64,000 nucleotides of DNA from GCA-2861595 sp035536185 (GCA_035536185.1 DATLOM010000049.1:1-64000), one strand, 5' to 3'. Shown: positions 9,232 through 19,600, counted from the first letter of the stretch. A program made the numbers and translations. Notes: a model not told the origin generated them from the letters alone.

Positions 9232-9624
9232 TCAGTGCGGCGAGACGATCGACAGACCCGATGCTTCGGCGGCGAGGGCCATGCGGGTGTCGTAGGTGAC
9301 GAGCTGGCCGAGGTCGGCGCCCAGGAGCTGGGCAGTGGCGAGGTGGATCGCGTCGAGGGAGCGCACCTCGACCGGTAGCAGGGCTCCGGCAGCGTTCAGC
9401 ACACGGTCGTTAACCCGTATCAGGTCGACTCCGGCGAGAACCTCCCGTGCACGATTTTCGGCTGCCTCGCCGGCGGGGAGCATGGCACGGAGAACCTCGG
9501 TGCGGGCCAGGGCGCTCGACACCAGGGGACGCCGGCGCCTCAGGTAGCGCCGAAGAGCGGCCGACTCTGGCTCACGAACGGCGAGCTTCACGATCGCCGA
9601 CGAATCGAGGTACGTGGCCATCAC
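9232..9624 (-). CDS. PIN-domain toxin (VapC family)
   Basis: A PIN-domain RNase toxin of about 130 residues. It starts (M)MATYLDSSAIVKLAVREPES, with the invariant Asp in YLDSSA. The middle acidic residues are in RTEVLRA and SLDAIHLATAQLLG, and TYDTRMALAAEASGL ends the fold, so all four catalytic acidic positions are present. GTG 9624 or ATG 9621 may start the gene; either overlaps the upstream antitoxin stop codon. It should be inactive in complex with that antitoxin. Confidence 0.88.
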   Translation of the reverse strand: MMATYLDSSAIVKLAVREPESAALRRYLRRRRPLVSSALARTEVLRAMLPAGEAAENRAREVLAGVDLIRVNDRVLNAAGALLPVEVRSLDAIHLATAQLLGADLGQLVTYDTRMALAAEASGLSIVSPH

Positions 9625-9896
9625 CGCTCGTGACGGCGGAGGTCGTCCAGCGTTGTGGACGGGAGTTGGGCACCCTCCGGCAGGTGAAGCGGTTCCGGCA
9701 GGCCGTCCAGATCCACGGTGGCGGCCTCCACGTCACCGCCGGCACGCAACCGCTCCAGTCGGCCGCCCTCTGGGAGCGGAGTAAGCAACGCCACGGGCCG
9801 GCCTCGGTCAGTGATCTCGATCGTCTCGCCCTTCTCCACGCGGCGCAGCAACTCGCTGGCCCGCTGCCGTAGCTCACGTACTCCTACCCTGGGCAC
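9621..9896 (-). CDS. Phd/YefM-type antitoxin
   Basis: A 91-residue Phd/YefM-fold antitoxin: MPRVGVRELRQRASELLRRVEKGETIEITDRGRPVALLTPL is the classic DNA-binding N-terminal domain, and the acidic/proline-rich C-terminal half is the toxin-binding tail. It is the promoter-proximal gene of the pair. GTG 9896 abuts a perfect palindrome (9897-9912), the likely autoregulatory operator. The pair lies 39 bp downstream of the SWIM-gene stop on the same strand, so read-through from that operon is possible. Confidence 0.88.
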   Translation of the reverse strand: MPRVGVRELRQRASELLRRVEKGETIEITDRGRPVALLTPLPEGGRLERLRAGGDVEAATVDLDGLPEPLHLPEGAQLPSTTLDDLRRHER

Positions 9897-9912
9897 GTGC
9901 TAGTAGTAGCAC
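9897..9912. promoter_or_regulatory. Palindromic operator of the Phd/VapC pair
   Basis: GTGCTA and TAGCAC are perfect 6-bp arms separated by GTAG, directly abutting the antitoxin start codon. On the minus strand TACTAC (9908 to 9903) inside the palindrome could be a -10, placing the start at 9896, the first base of GTG, and predicting leaderless mRNA blocked by its own product. Confidence 0.55.
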
Positions 9913-9935
9913 ATCGGACAGGAGTGGGGTTCCGC

Positions 9936-11969
9936 TCAGAGCTGTTCGGCGGTCACGAGGAGGCGCAGGTGGCTGTCGGCCCATTGGTCCAGAGCGCCGG
10001 CGCCGAACGAGGCCCGGGTGGCGGTGCAGAGGTCGGCCAGGGCCGTGCCCGCACCGGCCAACCCGACACGGCGTAGCTGGTTCGCCGAGTCCTCGGCCCG
10101 CCGGGCCCATCCGGCAGGCAGGTGTCGCCAGCCCCGATGCGGCACCTCGGCGGACACCGATAGCGCAGACTCCACGGCCGCCGCCATGGGGTCTTTCGGG
10201 ATCTCGGAGCTCAAGGCCATGGCCGTGTGGCTTGCCGGGGCAAACGCGGGGATCACGACGGTGTCGCCGGCCACCACCGCTGTCGGCTCGATCACCACCA
10301 TGCCGGCCCCCCGGCGCAGATGTCCGGCGACGAAGCGAACGGGGCCGTGGGTGCCGGCGAGGGCTTCGGCCAGGGCGTCTATGGCGCCGCCCGCCGCGCT
10401 GGTGTGGGCCAGCGAAACCGTCGCCCGTCCCACCGGAGCAAGGATGGCGACGACGAGCCGTTGCTGGCCCGCGAGGTACTGGACGTCCTCCACCTCCTCG
10501 ACCATCACGGCCCGCACCTCCTCGGCGACCACGCGAGGGCGGACGACGGCGGGGGGGAGACCGGCCAGCCGGGCCGCCTCGGCGTCCAGATCCTCCACCA
10601 GGACTCCCGGCGGAAGGCGCTGCCACGTGCCGGACGACGGGACGACGGTGGTCCGGGCCACTCGGCTCTCGGTTATGCGCACCACCCGATTGGCCGCCCT
10701 CAGGGCCGACTCGGTGACCACGTTCCCGGCTGCCAGGGCGGACAGCCGCGTGCCGCCTGCCTTTCGCCTCCCCAGTGCCTCGGCGCTCGGTGGCTCGTCG
10801 CCCTCCTCCACCTCGGCCCGGCGCCGCAGGGCGAGCACCACTCCCGCCTCCTGGTGGGCGAGGTACACCTCGACGGTCCGGATGCTGTCGTCGCCCCACA
10901 CCCGGGCACCGAGGCCGGTCAGGCGCAGCAGGCGTAGCGGCGTCTGCGCCGCCTCCTCGGTGCCGAGGACAGCCGGGCGCAGCGAGGCGCCATGACCCAC
11001 CACGCAGCGGTGGCGGGCGACGATCTCGGCCAGGAGCCCGGCCACGTCCTCGGGCCGGTACCGGGCACTGCGCTGGCGGTAGGCGTCGAGCTGGTCGGCC
11101 GCCTCGTCCAGGGCGTCGATCGGCCAGCGCAGGTTGCGGGCTTCGAGGGCGCGGCGAGCCTGGAGGATCGACGTCGACACGGCGCCGGCGGTGTGGACGA
11201 CGCCGTCGGCCAGGAGGTCGGCGACGACGGCCAGGGCAGGCTCGGCTCCGGAGCCAGTGGTTGCCCGGGCAACTGTCGAGCTCTCCTCTCGTGCTCCCGC
11301 CGTTGGTGCTGCCGCGAGAGATCCATCGCCGCCCACGGCTACGTCCACGACCGCCGGTGCTGTGGTGCCGGCATCGATGGCGTCCGCGCTACGGAAGGCC
11401 CACACGGCCAGCGCCACCGCGTCCTCCCGCGTTCCGCGCGCCGCGTCCACCCGGGCGTAGCCAAGCTCCCCGGGCACGAGAAACCGCACCGTGCAGGAGG
11501 CGAGCTCCACGGTGGGGACCGGGTCGTCGGCGGTGGCGCGCCGTACCCGGGCGCGGTAGCCCGCCCGGTGCGCCTTGCGGGCGATCGTCAGGACCCGGCT
11601 GCCGATGAACGCTTCCAGCTCCTCGTCGGAGAAGCAGGCCGGCGACCATGGCGTGGGCGCGGCCCCCGACTCGACGGTCCCCTCGGCCGACCGGTCGCGA
11701 TAGGCGAGAACGGCCATGACGCGGTGGCGGCACACGCCCGAGGCCAGGCAGCTGCAACGGGCCTTCTCGATGGTGACACCGGGGGCCAGGACCACCTCCA
11801 CGCCGTTGGGAAAGACCCCCGTGACCGCGCCGTCCTCTGCCTCCACGATGGTCGGTCCTCTTCCCTCCCCGACCTCGCGGGCCGAACGCCGAACGATCCC
11901 GCGGTTGGCCAGCGCCGCCAGCGACTCGTCGCTCAGGGCCAGGAGGTCCTGCCGCATAGCGCGGGTCAC
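9936..11969 (-). CDS. SWIM zinc-finger protein
   Basis: A 677-residue protein, last gene of the MoxR/VWA operon. A SWIM zinc finger is seen as C72-x-C74, C80-x-H82 (ARCSCLASGVCRH). SWIM modules bind DNA or proteins. The remaining ~590 residues are Ala/Val/Arg-rich helical and strand segments with no catalytic motif I can name. The start is GTG 11969, which shares GTGA with the stop of the upstream VWA gene, indicating translational coupling. A stop-free extension of this frame continues upstream through the VWA gene but is a GC-rich shadow. The role is inferred to be a target-binding subunit. Confidence 0.85.
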   Translation of the reverse strand: MTRAMRQDLLALSDESLAALANRGIVRRSAREVGEGRGPTIVEAEDGAVTGVFPNGVEVVLAPGVTIEKARCSCLASGVCRHRVMAVLAYRDRSAEGTVESGAAPTPWSPACFSDEELEAFIGSRVLTIARKAHRAGYRARVRRATADDPVPTVELASCTVRFLVPGELGYARVDAARGTREDAVALAVWAFRSADAIDAGTTAPAVVDVAVGGDGSLAAAPTAGAREESSTVARATTGSGAEPALAVVADLLADGVVHTAGAVSTSILQARRALEARNLRWPIDALDEAADQLDAYRQRSARYRPEDVAGLLAEIVARHRCVVGHGASLRPAVLGTEEAAQTPLRLLRLTGLGARVWGDDSIRTVEVYLAHQEAGVVLALRRRAEVEEGDEPPSAEALGRRKAGGTRLSALAAGNVVTESALRAANRVVRITESRVARTTVVPSSGTWQRLPPGVLVEDLDAEAARLAGLPPAVVRPRVVAEEVRAVMVEEVEDVQYLAGQQRLVVAILAPVGRATVSLAHTSAAGGAIDALAEALAGTHGPVRFVAGHLRRGAGMVVIEPTAVVAGDTVVIPAFAPASHTAMALSSEIPKDPMAAAVESALSVSAEVPHRGWRHLPAGWARRAEDSANQLRRVGLAGAGTALADLCTATRASFGAGALDQWADSHLRLLVTAEQL

Positions 11970-13102
11970 CGCCCGATGCGTTCGGCCAGGAACGCCGCCA
12001 GCTCCCCCGGCGTCATGGCGCCCACCGAGGCGCCGGCATTGGCCAGCTGCTGGGCGACCTCGGCGTTGTAATCGGGGTTCGCCTCCTCGTCGAGGGCGGC
12101 CAGCCCCATCACGTTGGTCCCCTGCTCGACCAGCGAGCGGACCATGCGCACCAGCCGGAAGGGATCTCCGCCCTCGTAGAAGTCGGTGATGAGCACCACG
12201 ATGGTCCGCCGGGGGTTGTCCACCAGCCCGGCGGCGAAATCCACGGCCTTGGCGATGTCGGTCCCACCACCCAGTTGCACCTTCATCAACAGCTCCACAG
12301 GGTCGTCCACGTCGGCGGTGAGGTCGACAACGGCGGTGTCGAAAGCGATCAGGTGGGTGCGCACGCCGGGAAGGCTCCACAGGCAGGCAGCCGTTACCGC
12401 CGAGTGGATGACCGAGCCGGCCATTGACCCGGATTGGTCCACCACGAGGATGATCTGCCAGCGGTCCAGCTCCCGGCGGGTACGGGAGAAGAAGTGGGCC
12501 GTCTCCACGTAGAGGCGCCGCTCCTCGGCCCGGTAGTGGCGGAGGTTGTCTTGGATGGTGCGGCGGAAGTCGAAGCTGCTGGCCCGCCGCAGCCTGCTGG
12601 GGCGCCGGGACCGGGCGCCGCTGAAGCTCTGTCTGATCTCGGTGGCCATCTTCTCCATGAGCTCGCGGACCACCTGCTCGACGATGCGCCGGGCCAGTCG
12701 GAGCACCTCGGGGTTCATCAGGTGCTTGGTGCGAAGAACGGCCTTGAGCAGGGTGGCGTTGGGCTCGATGCGCTCGAGGACGTTCGGGTCGGTCACGACC
12801 TCGTGGATCTGGTAGCGCTCCACGGCGTCCCGCTCGAGGCGCTCGATGGTCTCCCTCGGAAAGAGCCGGTGGACGTCGTCCAGCCATCTGGCCGTGGTGA
12901 GGACCGAGGCTTCCAGGCCGGCGCCCCGGACGTCGCGGCGGTCCAGGTCGGACTCGCGCCGGTAGAGCCACTCGAGCGTGCTGTCGCGGGCCTGGGCGTC
13001 CTCGCCGAGGCCACCCCCCCCACCCCCCCCTCCCGTGCAGGCGTGCCCGGCCTCGCCCAGCACCAGCCGCCACCGCTCCAGGACCGGGTCGGGATCGGCC
13101 AC
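11966..13102 (-). CDS. von Willebrand factor A domain protein (MoxR partner)
   Basis: A 378-residue protein with a C-terminal VWA domain and a complete MIDAS: D222-x-S-x-S (VVDQSGSM), T281 in GGGTDIAKAV and D307 in LITDFYEGGD. The N-terminal ~190 residues are helical and Arg-rich. VWA proteins of this kind partner with MoxR AAA ATPases as metal-dependent substrate adaptors, and the MoxR gene lies two genes upstream. The start is GTG 13102, one base after the DUF5682 stop, with a G-rich ribosome binding site in the end of that gene. Codons ~24-31 contain two G8 tracts encoding poly-Gly, a slippage-prone region. Confidence 0.9.
   Translation of the reverse strand: MADPDPVLERWRLVLGEAGHACTGGGGGGGGLGEDAQARDSTLEWLYRRESDLDRRDVRGAGLEASVLTTARWLDDVHRLFPRETIERLERDAVERYQIHEVVTDPNVLERIEPNATLLKAVLRTKHLMNPEVLRLARRIVEQVVRELMEKMATEIRQSFSGARSRRPSRLRRASSFDFRRTIQDNLRHYRAEERRLYVETAHFFSRTRRELDRWQIILVVDQSGSMAGSVIHSAVTAACLWSLPGVRTHLIAFDTAVVDLTADVDDPVELLMKVQLGGGTDIAKAVDFAAGLVDNPRRTIVVLITDFYEGGDPFRLVRMVRSLVEQGTNVMGLAALDEEANPDYNAEVAQQLANAGASVGAMTPGELAAFLAERIGR
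13014..13030 (-). repeat. G8-T-G8 tract in the VWA gene
   Basis: Coding-strand G8 (13030 to 13023), T, G8 (13021 to 13014), read from the plus strand as C8-A-C8. It lies about 80 bases inside the VWA gene and is in frame here. Slippage of one base would truncate the protein before its VWA domain. Confidence 0.85.
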
Positions 13103-13103
13103 T

Positions 13104-15446
13104 TCAGTCCCCCTCGCCCGGACCGCCGACCCGACGTAACAGAGCTTCGCGACTCAACAGATCTTCGACCCGGGCTTCCACGGCCCGGGCATGAGCCAGC
13201 AACTCGGGATCGGCGGTCAACCGGAGCAGCGAACGCCCCGAGCCGACCAGACCCCGCCGCTCGAGAAGGATGTTGGCGATCATCTCCCGCTCGCGGGGTG
13301 GGAACCAGGAGAAGGCGAGGCGCAGTGCGGGGAGGGCGATCAGGAAGTCGTGCTCGGAGAAGTTGGCGATGACGTCGTCGAGCAATCCGATGATGCCGCC
13401 GGTCGACAGCACCTGCTCCCGGGCCAGGGCGAAGAGCCCGGCCAGGAAATCGCCGAGTACGGCGGGTCGGGCCGCGCTCCGCACCGAGCGCTCGATCGCC
13501 GCCACGTCGCCGGCGCTGTCCTCGTCGAGGGCCCAGACCAGGCCGATCGCCGCCCCCCTTAGGTCCGGTGGCCGGTCGATGGCAGACGAGCGAACGAAGA
13601 CGCCCAGGACCGACGAGCGGTCGATGGAAAGGACCGAGTCGGCGTGGATGAGGGCGTCGCGCACGGCGACGACGGCCTGAAGGCGGGGACCGTCGGCCGG
13701 CGCAGGCCCTCCGCGGATGGCCTCGACCAGCCACAGTGCCCTGATGGTGGCGGAGTCGATCACGCCGGCCATGGCACTGCTCCCGGCCGCGCCCAACAGG
13801 CGGTCGTGGCGCCACAGCCCCAAGGCGGTGGACAGGAGGGTGCCGAGACCCCCCAGGTCGCTGATGGAGCCGACCAGCAGGGCGATCTCGGCGACGGCCC
13901 GGCCGGACAGCTCGTCGAGTCCGCACAGCGCAGCGTCGAACAGCAGCGCGGCCAGCCCGCCGGCGTCGCCGGCGACGTGGGCGAAGCGGTCACCAAGGGC
14001 GGCGGCCGCGGCCTCGGCCAGCGTGGCGCCATAGGAGCCGGCTTCGATCACCGACGGGAGCCGGAGCTCGGAGTCCTCCAGCTCCCATACCTCGGAGAGC
14101 ACCGGATCATCACCACCCACCTCCGGGCCTGACGTCCGGAGAACTCCCGGGATGGCGAGGACCCTGAGGCGGTGGAGCACCCGGCTGGCCCCCAGTCCTC
14201 TGGGCTCTGTCAGGTCCGCCTCGAAGCGGCCGGCGAGAGGTATCCGGTAGCGCTCGAGCTCGGCCTCGATGTCGTCGACCAGCGGCGGATGGGGCGTGTC
14301 CGGGTGGAGGCGGCCGACCACCTCGCCGGAGAGGGCGGCCACCATCTCCACGACGACCGGCTCGGTTCCCGGGGCCAGGCGGCCGCGCCCGGTCCACGGC
14401 AGGGGTCGATCCAGCGAGTCGGTGACCAGGGCGCTGACCAGCCCGTCGAGGACGTCGACCCGCCCGGGGGGAGCGTGGCCACGCAGGCGGGCCAGGCCGA
14501 GGGCCATCGTGCGGGCGGCGACGAGATCGGCGGTCGACACCTGCTGGCGGCGCCGGCGGAGGCGCTCGACCACCGACTCGACAACGGAGGCACCGGCCTC
14601 GTCGGCGCCCTTCTCCCAGAGCCGCTGGTAGTAGCGAGGCGACGGCATCCCCGACTGGTAACCGACGAAGGCGTCGAGACGGCGGAACGAGAAGGGCACC
14701 AGGTAGCTGCCCCCCACGGCCCCGGCCGGGAACACCGGCACGTCGGGCCACCCCGAAGGGGTGGGCGGGTGCTGACGGCCCGCGCCTCCTGTGGCCGCGG
14801 CGACCAGGGCGGGGCGGTGGAAGCCCCCGGTGACCACCACCACGTGGCGATCACCGGCGTCGGCCACCGCTGCCCGCACCCACTCCGCCATGTAGGCCTC
14901 CCGCTCGGCGTCATCGTGCCCCTCCTCCTGATCGGCTTCGGTGCCGGCGGCCTCCCCCCGCACCAGGGCGAAGTAGGTGGCAAGGCGCTCGGCCAGCTCG
15001 TCGCCGGGATCGATCTCGAAGAGGTGGTCCCACAGGGTGTCGACGTTGTCCACGGCGAAGGCCCGGCACAGCCGATCGACAGCACGCGAGTAACGCCGCT
15101 CGGCATCGGCGTATCGGTTGGCCCTGTCTTCGAAGGCGGGGTGCCAGGCCGGCAGGTCGATGAAGCGGACAGCGGCGCCGGCTCGGCGGCCGTCGAGAAG
15201 CGCCACCCATTCCGGCGAGTGCTCGCACAGCGGGCTCCAGGAGGCGTGGCTGCGGAACTGGTCGCGGTAGCTCGTGAACACCGCGATGGGAAGCTCGTGG
15301 TCGAGGAGCACCTCGTCAATGCGCTCGTTCATGTCGGCCGGTCCCTCCACCAGGACGTGAGCAGGCCTGAGCTCGGCGATGACCCGGCGCACCAGGTGCG
15401 CGCAGGCGGGGCTGTGGTGGCGTACGCCGACGAAGGTGGCGGGCAT
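13104..15446 (-). CDS. DUF5682 family protein with TraB/TIKI-like motifs
   Basis: A 780-residue protein matching the DUF5682 family that accompanies MoxR/VWA/SWIM genes in actinobacteria. The N-terminus reads TFVGVRHHSPACAHLV, with G7-x2-H10, then E34 in VLVEGPADM, and a second G207-x2-H210 in VVVTGGFHRPAL. A GX2H pair plus a glutamate is the hallmark of the TraB/TIKI/EreA superfamily of putative metal-dependent hydrolases, so the first ~220 residues may be an enzyme. The rest is a long helical region, perhaps a scaffold. The start is ATG 15446, overlapping the MoxR TGA by one base. Confidence 0.8.
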   Translation of the reverse strand: MPATFVGVRHHSPACAHLVRRVIAELRPAHVLVEGPADMNERIDEVLLDHELPIAVFTSYRDQFRSHASWSPLCEHSPEWVALLDGRRAGAAVRFIDLPAWHPAFEDRANRYADAERRYSRAVDRLCRAFAVDNVDTLWDHLFEIDPGDELAERLATYFALVRGEAAGTEADQEEGHDDAEREAYMAEWVRAAVADAGDRHVVVVTGGFHRPALVAAATGGAGRQHPPTPSGWPDVPVFPAGAVGGSYLVPFSFRRLDAFVGYQSGMPSPRYYQRLWEKGADEAGASVVESVVERLRRRRQQVSTADLVAARTMALGLARLRGHAPPGRVDVLDGLVSALVTDSLDRPLPWTGRGRLAPGTEPVVVEMVAALSGEVVGRLHPDTPHPPLVDDIEAELERYRIPLAGRFEADLTEPRGLGASRVLHRLRVLAIPGVLRTSGPEVGGDDPVLSEVWELEDSELRLPSVIEAGSYGATLAEAAAAALGDRFAHVAGDAGGLAALLFDAALCGLDELSGRAVAEIALLVGSISDLGGLGTLLSTALGLWRHDRLLGAAGSSAMAGVIDSATIRALWLVEAIRGGPAPADGPRLQAVVAVRDALIHADSVLSIDRSSVLGVFVRSSAIDRPPDLRGAAIGLVWALDEDSAGDVAAIERSVRSAARPAVLGDFLAGLFALAREQVLSTGGIIGLLDDVIANFSEHDFLIALPALRLAFSWFPPREREMIANILLERRGLVGSGRSLLRLTADPELLAHARAVEARVEDLLSREALLRRVGGPGEGD

Positions 15447-16582
15447 CAGCCCGGCAGGGCGTGGCGGGCGTCGTGCATGGCCTTCCAGTGCCGGCCCTTC
15501 TTCCTCGGGACCTGCTGCTCGATGTAGCGGCGGAGCCGGGCCAGGTCGTCGGCGTCGTCCTTTGCCGCGGTGCCGGCCAGGCACTCCACGATGTCACCCG
15601 GGCTGCCCGCCTCCCCCCGCAGGAACCAGCCCCGCAGCCCGACGGCGTGGGCCACCGAGACCGCTTCGGCGGTGCTCATCACCGACGACATCTGATCTAT
15701 CGGGTCGCCGGTCTCGGTCATCCCGGTCCGCAACTCCCGGAAGGTGGTGACCAGCACCTCCAGCACGTCACGACGGGGCGCCACCTGGACCCCCGAGCGC
15801 TGCAGGAGCTGGGTGGCCTCGGACTCCACCAGCGCCAGTTCCGTCTCCAGGTCGGGTATGGGGAACACCGTCTCGAAGTTGAAGCGCCGCTTGAGCGCGG
15901 CGCTCATCTCGTTGATGCCGCGATCCCTGGTGTTGGCGGTTGCGATGACGTTGAAGCCCTCCACGGCGAAGACCATGCCACCGTCGCCTGGGAGCTCGGG
16001 GATGGCCATCACCCGGTCAGAGAGGATCGACAGCAGCGAGTCCTGGACCTCGAGGGGACACCGGGTGATCTCCTCGAAGCGCACCACCTTGCCCTCCGCC
16101 ATGCCCCGCAGAACGGGCGCCGGCACTATCGAGCGCTCCGACGGCCCGTCGGCGATGAGTAGGGCGTAGTTCCAGCCGTACCGGATCTGGTCCTCGGTGG
16201 TGGCGGCGCCACCCTGGATGGTGAGGGTGGAGTCTCCTGAGACCGCAGCAGCGAGAAGCTCGGACAGCAGCGACTTGGCCGTGCCGGGCTCTCCGATCAG
16301 CAACAGGCCACGGTTGGTAGCCAGCGTGACCAGGGCCCGGTCGATGAGCGAGGTGTCGCCCACGAACTTCCGCTCGATTCCCGCCTTGGGGTCGCCGACC
16401 ACGAAGCGCCGGGCGGCATCGAGGCTGAGGGCCCAGCCCGGAGGCCGCGGTGCCCTGTCGGCGCTTCGGAGACGAGCCAGTTCGTCGGACCAGCGAACCT
16501 CGGCCGGCGGGCGCTGGGCCCTCATCCCCTCCGGGGTCGGATCGGCGGGGGCGGACGCTGTCGTTCGGGGAAGGCGGGCCAT
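15446..16582 (-). CDS. MoxR family AAA+ ATPase
   Basis: A 378-residue AAA+ ATPase of the MoxR branch. The Walker A is G97-E-P-G-T-A-K-S104. The Walker B is VVRFEEI with Glu170-Glu171 where most MoxR proteins have Asp-Glu. Sensor 1 is NVIATANTRDRG, and LKRRFNF carries the arginine finger. An extra ~45 residues precede the domain. MoxR proteins remodel targets bound by VWA partners, for example by metal insertion or complex activation. The gene lies 23 bp after the DUF4132 gene and overlaps the DUF5682 gene, so it is the motor of this operon. Confidence 0.92.
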   Translation of the reverse strand: MARLPRTTASAPADPTPEGMRAQRPPAEVRWSDELARLRSADRAPRPPGWALSLDAARRFVVGDPKAGIERKFVGDTSLIDRALVTLATNRGLLLIGEPGTAKSLLSELLAAAVSGDSTLTIQGGAATTEDQIRYGWNYALLIADGPSERSIVPAPVLRGMAEGKVVRFEEITRCPLEVQDSLLSILSDRVMAIPELPGDGGMVFAVEGFNVIATANTRDRGINEMSAALKRRFNFETVFPIPDLETELALVESEATQLLQRSGVQVAPRRDVLEVLVTTFRELRTGMTETGDPIDQMSSVMSTAEAVSVAHAVGLRGWFLRGEAGSPGDIVECLAGTAAKDDADDLARLRRYIEQQVPRKKGRHWKAMHDARHALPG

Positions 16583-16605
16583 GTGTCAGGTTCGCAGGTG
16601 TGCGG

Positions 16606-19600
16606 TCATCGGCGCAGCGTCTCGAGGTCCCGCATGACCTCAGAGGCGGTGATGTCGTCGAGGAGCCCGAAGGCAAGCTTTCCCTCCGGCACCGCCCAGC
16701 CCGGCGGCCCGTCGTTCAACCACACGCCGGCGATGGTCTGTTCCGGATTGAGCATCGTGGCCCCCACCTCTATCCCCGGGTCGAGGTTGACGACTACCGC
16801 GCCCCCGCCGGGCACGGGCCGGTACACGACTGCCTGGATCCCCCCATCCTCCCGGTTGCCGCGCTCCCAGCCCCGATCGGAAAGGGCCAGCACCCTTCCA
16901 GTGGGTGTCGTGGCCCCCGCCACGCGCCTGAGCAGGGTTGCCTGCTTCTCCTCTTCGCTGAGGGAGAACACCTCCCGGCCCAGCTGGGGGAAGGGCTGGA
17001 GGATCTCGTAGTCATAGAACAGCTCCGACCAGGCGCCCAGGAACTCGCGAAGATGCAGTGGATGGGCTATCCCGACGTAGGTATCGCCTGAGAGGGCCAC
17101 GGCCACGTCGGCGCTGTCGGCGAGGCTCCTGTCCTCGGCTACGCGGAACGATCCCGTGACTGTGCCGCTGTCGTCGAACGTGGCCCACACCAGGCGGCGA
17201 GTCAGATGCCAGAGAAGCGGGTGGTCGACGAACAGCGCCTTGTGCTCGGCTGCCGTCCACCTCCGGCCCGCCACCATGGCGCGCTCGAGACGGCGGATCT
17301 GGTCGGACGCCACCACCTTGACGTCCTTCTTGAGGCCGGTGAAGAGGGCATAGGCCGACCCGGCCATCACGGGATCATCTTTGACCCCTGGCTTGGGCAG
17401 CACCTTGCGCCGTGGCCCATCCTCGTCGGCCACCACCGGCTTGAGCTGTTCGTCGAAGCCCACCCGGAACCGCCGGGGGCCGTAGTCGAGAAGGAGGGAC
17501 CCGGTGTCATCCAGTCCGAAGTCGGGAACCAGGCGATCGGCCAGCTGTTCCGCGGTGAGGCCGAGGCCGTCGGCCACCTCCTCGATCTTGGCCTTGGCCT
17601 TGGTCTTCAGACCCTTGAACCTGGCCTTCTCGGCTATGGCGTGGAGGTGCATGAGAGCTACGTCGGAGCCGATGGAGGAGAGGACGTCGAGGGCGGCAAC
17701 GGCTCGGGCGCTGGCCGCCTCACCGGGCCAAGACCGGATCAAAGGCGACAGCCGGCGCACCGTTTCGTCGTTTCCGAGCAGGGCGAGAGCCCGGAGGATC
17801 CAGCCCTCCTTTGGCGGGAACCCGATGCTGCGCCAGCGCTCGAACGCGGCCCAGGCCATCTCGGCGAGTGAGTCGCGATCGACCGCTTCCCGCACGAGCT
17901 CGATGCCGGCGTAGGTGTGGCCCGGCTTGGAGATCGCTGCCATCGTCAAGACGTGGCCGACAGCTTCAGCCGGCAGTGCAGCCGTGCGGTCGAGCAGCTT
18001 CACCTGGGGCAGGTGGGCGGGATCGAGCCAGGACGGGAGCGTTGGGATCCGAGCCGGGAGGAGCTGGAGAGGGTCGGTGGCCAGCATTGTCTCGATGGCG
18101 TCGACGACCGCCGGGCCGTGCAGCGAGGCCGCATTTCGGACGGCGTTTTTGTGGCCGCGGTGGTCGAGCAGCCGGAGTGCCGCCTCCGCGTAGGTCCGCT
18201 CCTTCCCGCGAGTCCCGAGTGCCCGTGGCACGAGGTCACGGGCAGCTGAATCCGGGTGCCGGTCGAACCAGGCCAGGGCCACATGTCGGATCGACTTTGT
18301 CGTTGCGTACCACGTCGCCATCAGTGCCGCGACCTCCGAACCCTCGTAGGGCAGGAGGAGAGCGGCAAGGTTCGACGGCCGTTTCAGAACCACGCGCAAC
18401 ACCAGGCCCGCCGCTTCCTCGCCGAACCTTCCGAGAATGCGGCGAAGGGAGCTCTCCGCCTCATAGGGGTAGCCCACGGAGAACTCGGCAAGATGGGGCC
18501 GGACCAGCTCGCCCGGTGCCAGAGCCAGCACCTGGAGCGACAGCACGTATCCATCCGTCGCCTTTTCGACGAGAGGGGCCCAGTCCCCGTCCCGTGGACA
18601 CAGCCAGTCGAAATCCGAATTGGTGCGCCCCCACTCCTCCTGCTCACCCGGTCTCCAGGCCAAGGTGATGGCGGCGGGTCGGCCGAGCCCCTCGATCACC
18701 ACGGGTTCGGATCGCCTCGCCCGAGTCGCCCAGGGAGGGGAAGCCAGCACCGCCGGCAGCCGATCGGCCGGAGCTGCGGGCAGAGCGGTCGACGCCGCAA
18801 CCGCCGTGTCGAGCGCCCTGGCTGCTGTGGCGTCGAGACTCGGGCGGACGGCCGCCGCTACGTCCGGGTGGGCAAGCGCGTGGCCCCGCAGCAGGCCCCG
18901 AGAGATCTCCGCCTTGGCGCCGGACCCGGCGGCCGCGGCGCTGACAAGACGCATGGCCCGGCGTGGGAATCTCTCCATCGCCTCGAGGAGGGCCGGTTGG
19001 ACGTTCTTCCTGTCGAGCCGGTCGAGCAGCATTCCAAAGGCATCGTCGCCGGGGAAGTGGGCGAGCATCCCAACGAGTCGCTTGTTGTGCTCCACCATCA
19101 GGTCGTCGTCGAACATGCGTGCCAGGATCGGAGCGGCGTCGGGACCCACATGGGCGGCGAGGCTGAAGACCAGGCGGGGGCGGTAGGCGATCGTCCAGGG
19201 CCTTGTCATGGCGAGGATGGCCTCGGCCTGATCAACGGTCGTGGCTGAGGCCAGCAGAGGTGCCACCCGCTCATCGGTGAGACCAGAACCCGGAAGGGAG
19301 GCGATGTCCTGGTTGACCCAGTCCTGTTCGGTGGGGAACAGATAAGAGCTGACGATGCGCAGAGCGGGTCCTGCCCACCGGTGCTTCTCAACCCGTTCGA
19401 CGGCCGCGGCGTAAGACTCGTCGTCGCACAGCGCCATGTGGGCGCGGAGCCGGCCCAATATCCGGTCGGAGTGGAGGATCCGGGGCCCTTCAGGCGGGGC
19501 CTTGGCAACGGCGCAGTCCAAGTGTGACCTCCCCAAACGGGAGTTGGGGTCGGCGCGTGGTGGATTGAAGATGTCCACTGATTTGAGCAGGACTCCGGTC

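Noticed and set aside
9936..13073. A 1045-codon open frame running through both the SWIM and VWA genes
   Set aside because: The upstream part is antiparallel-free but out of frame with the clear VWA/MIDAS coding sequence and has Arg/Gly/Pro-rich shadow composition; the GTGA overlap explains the real start at 11969.
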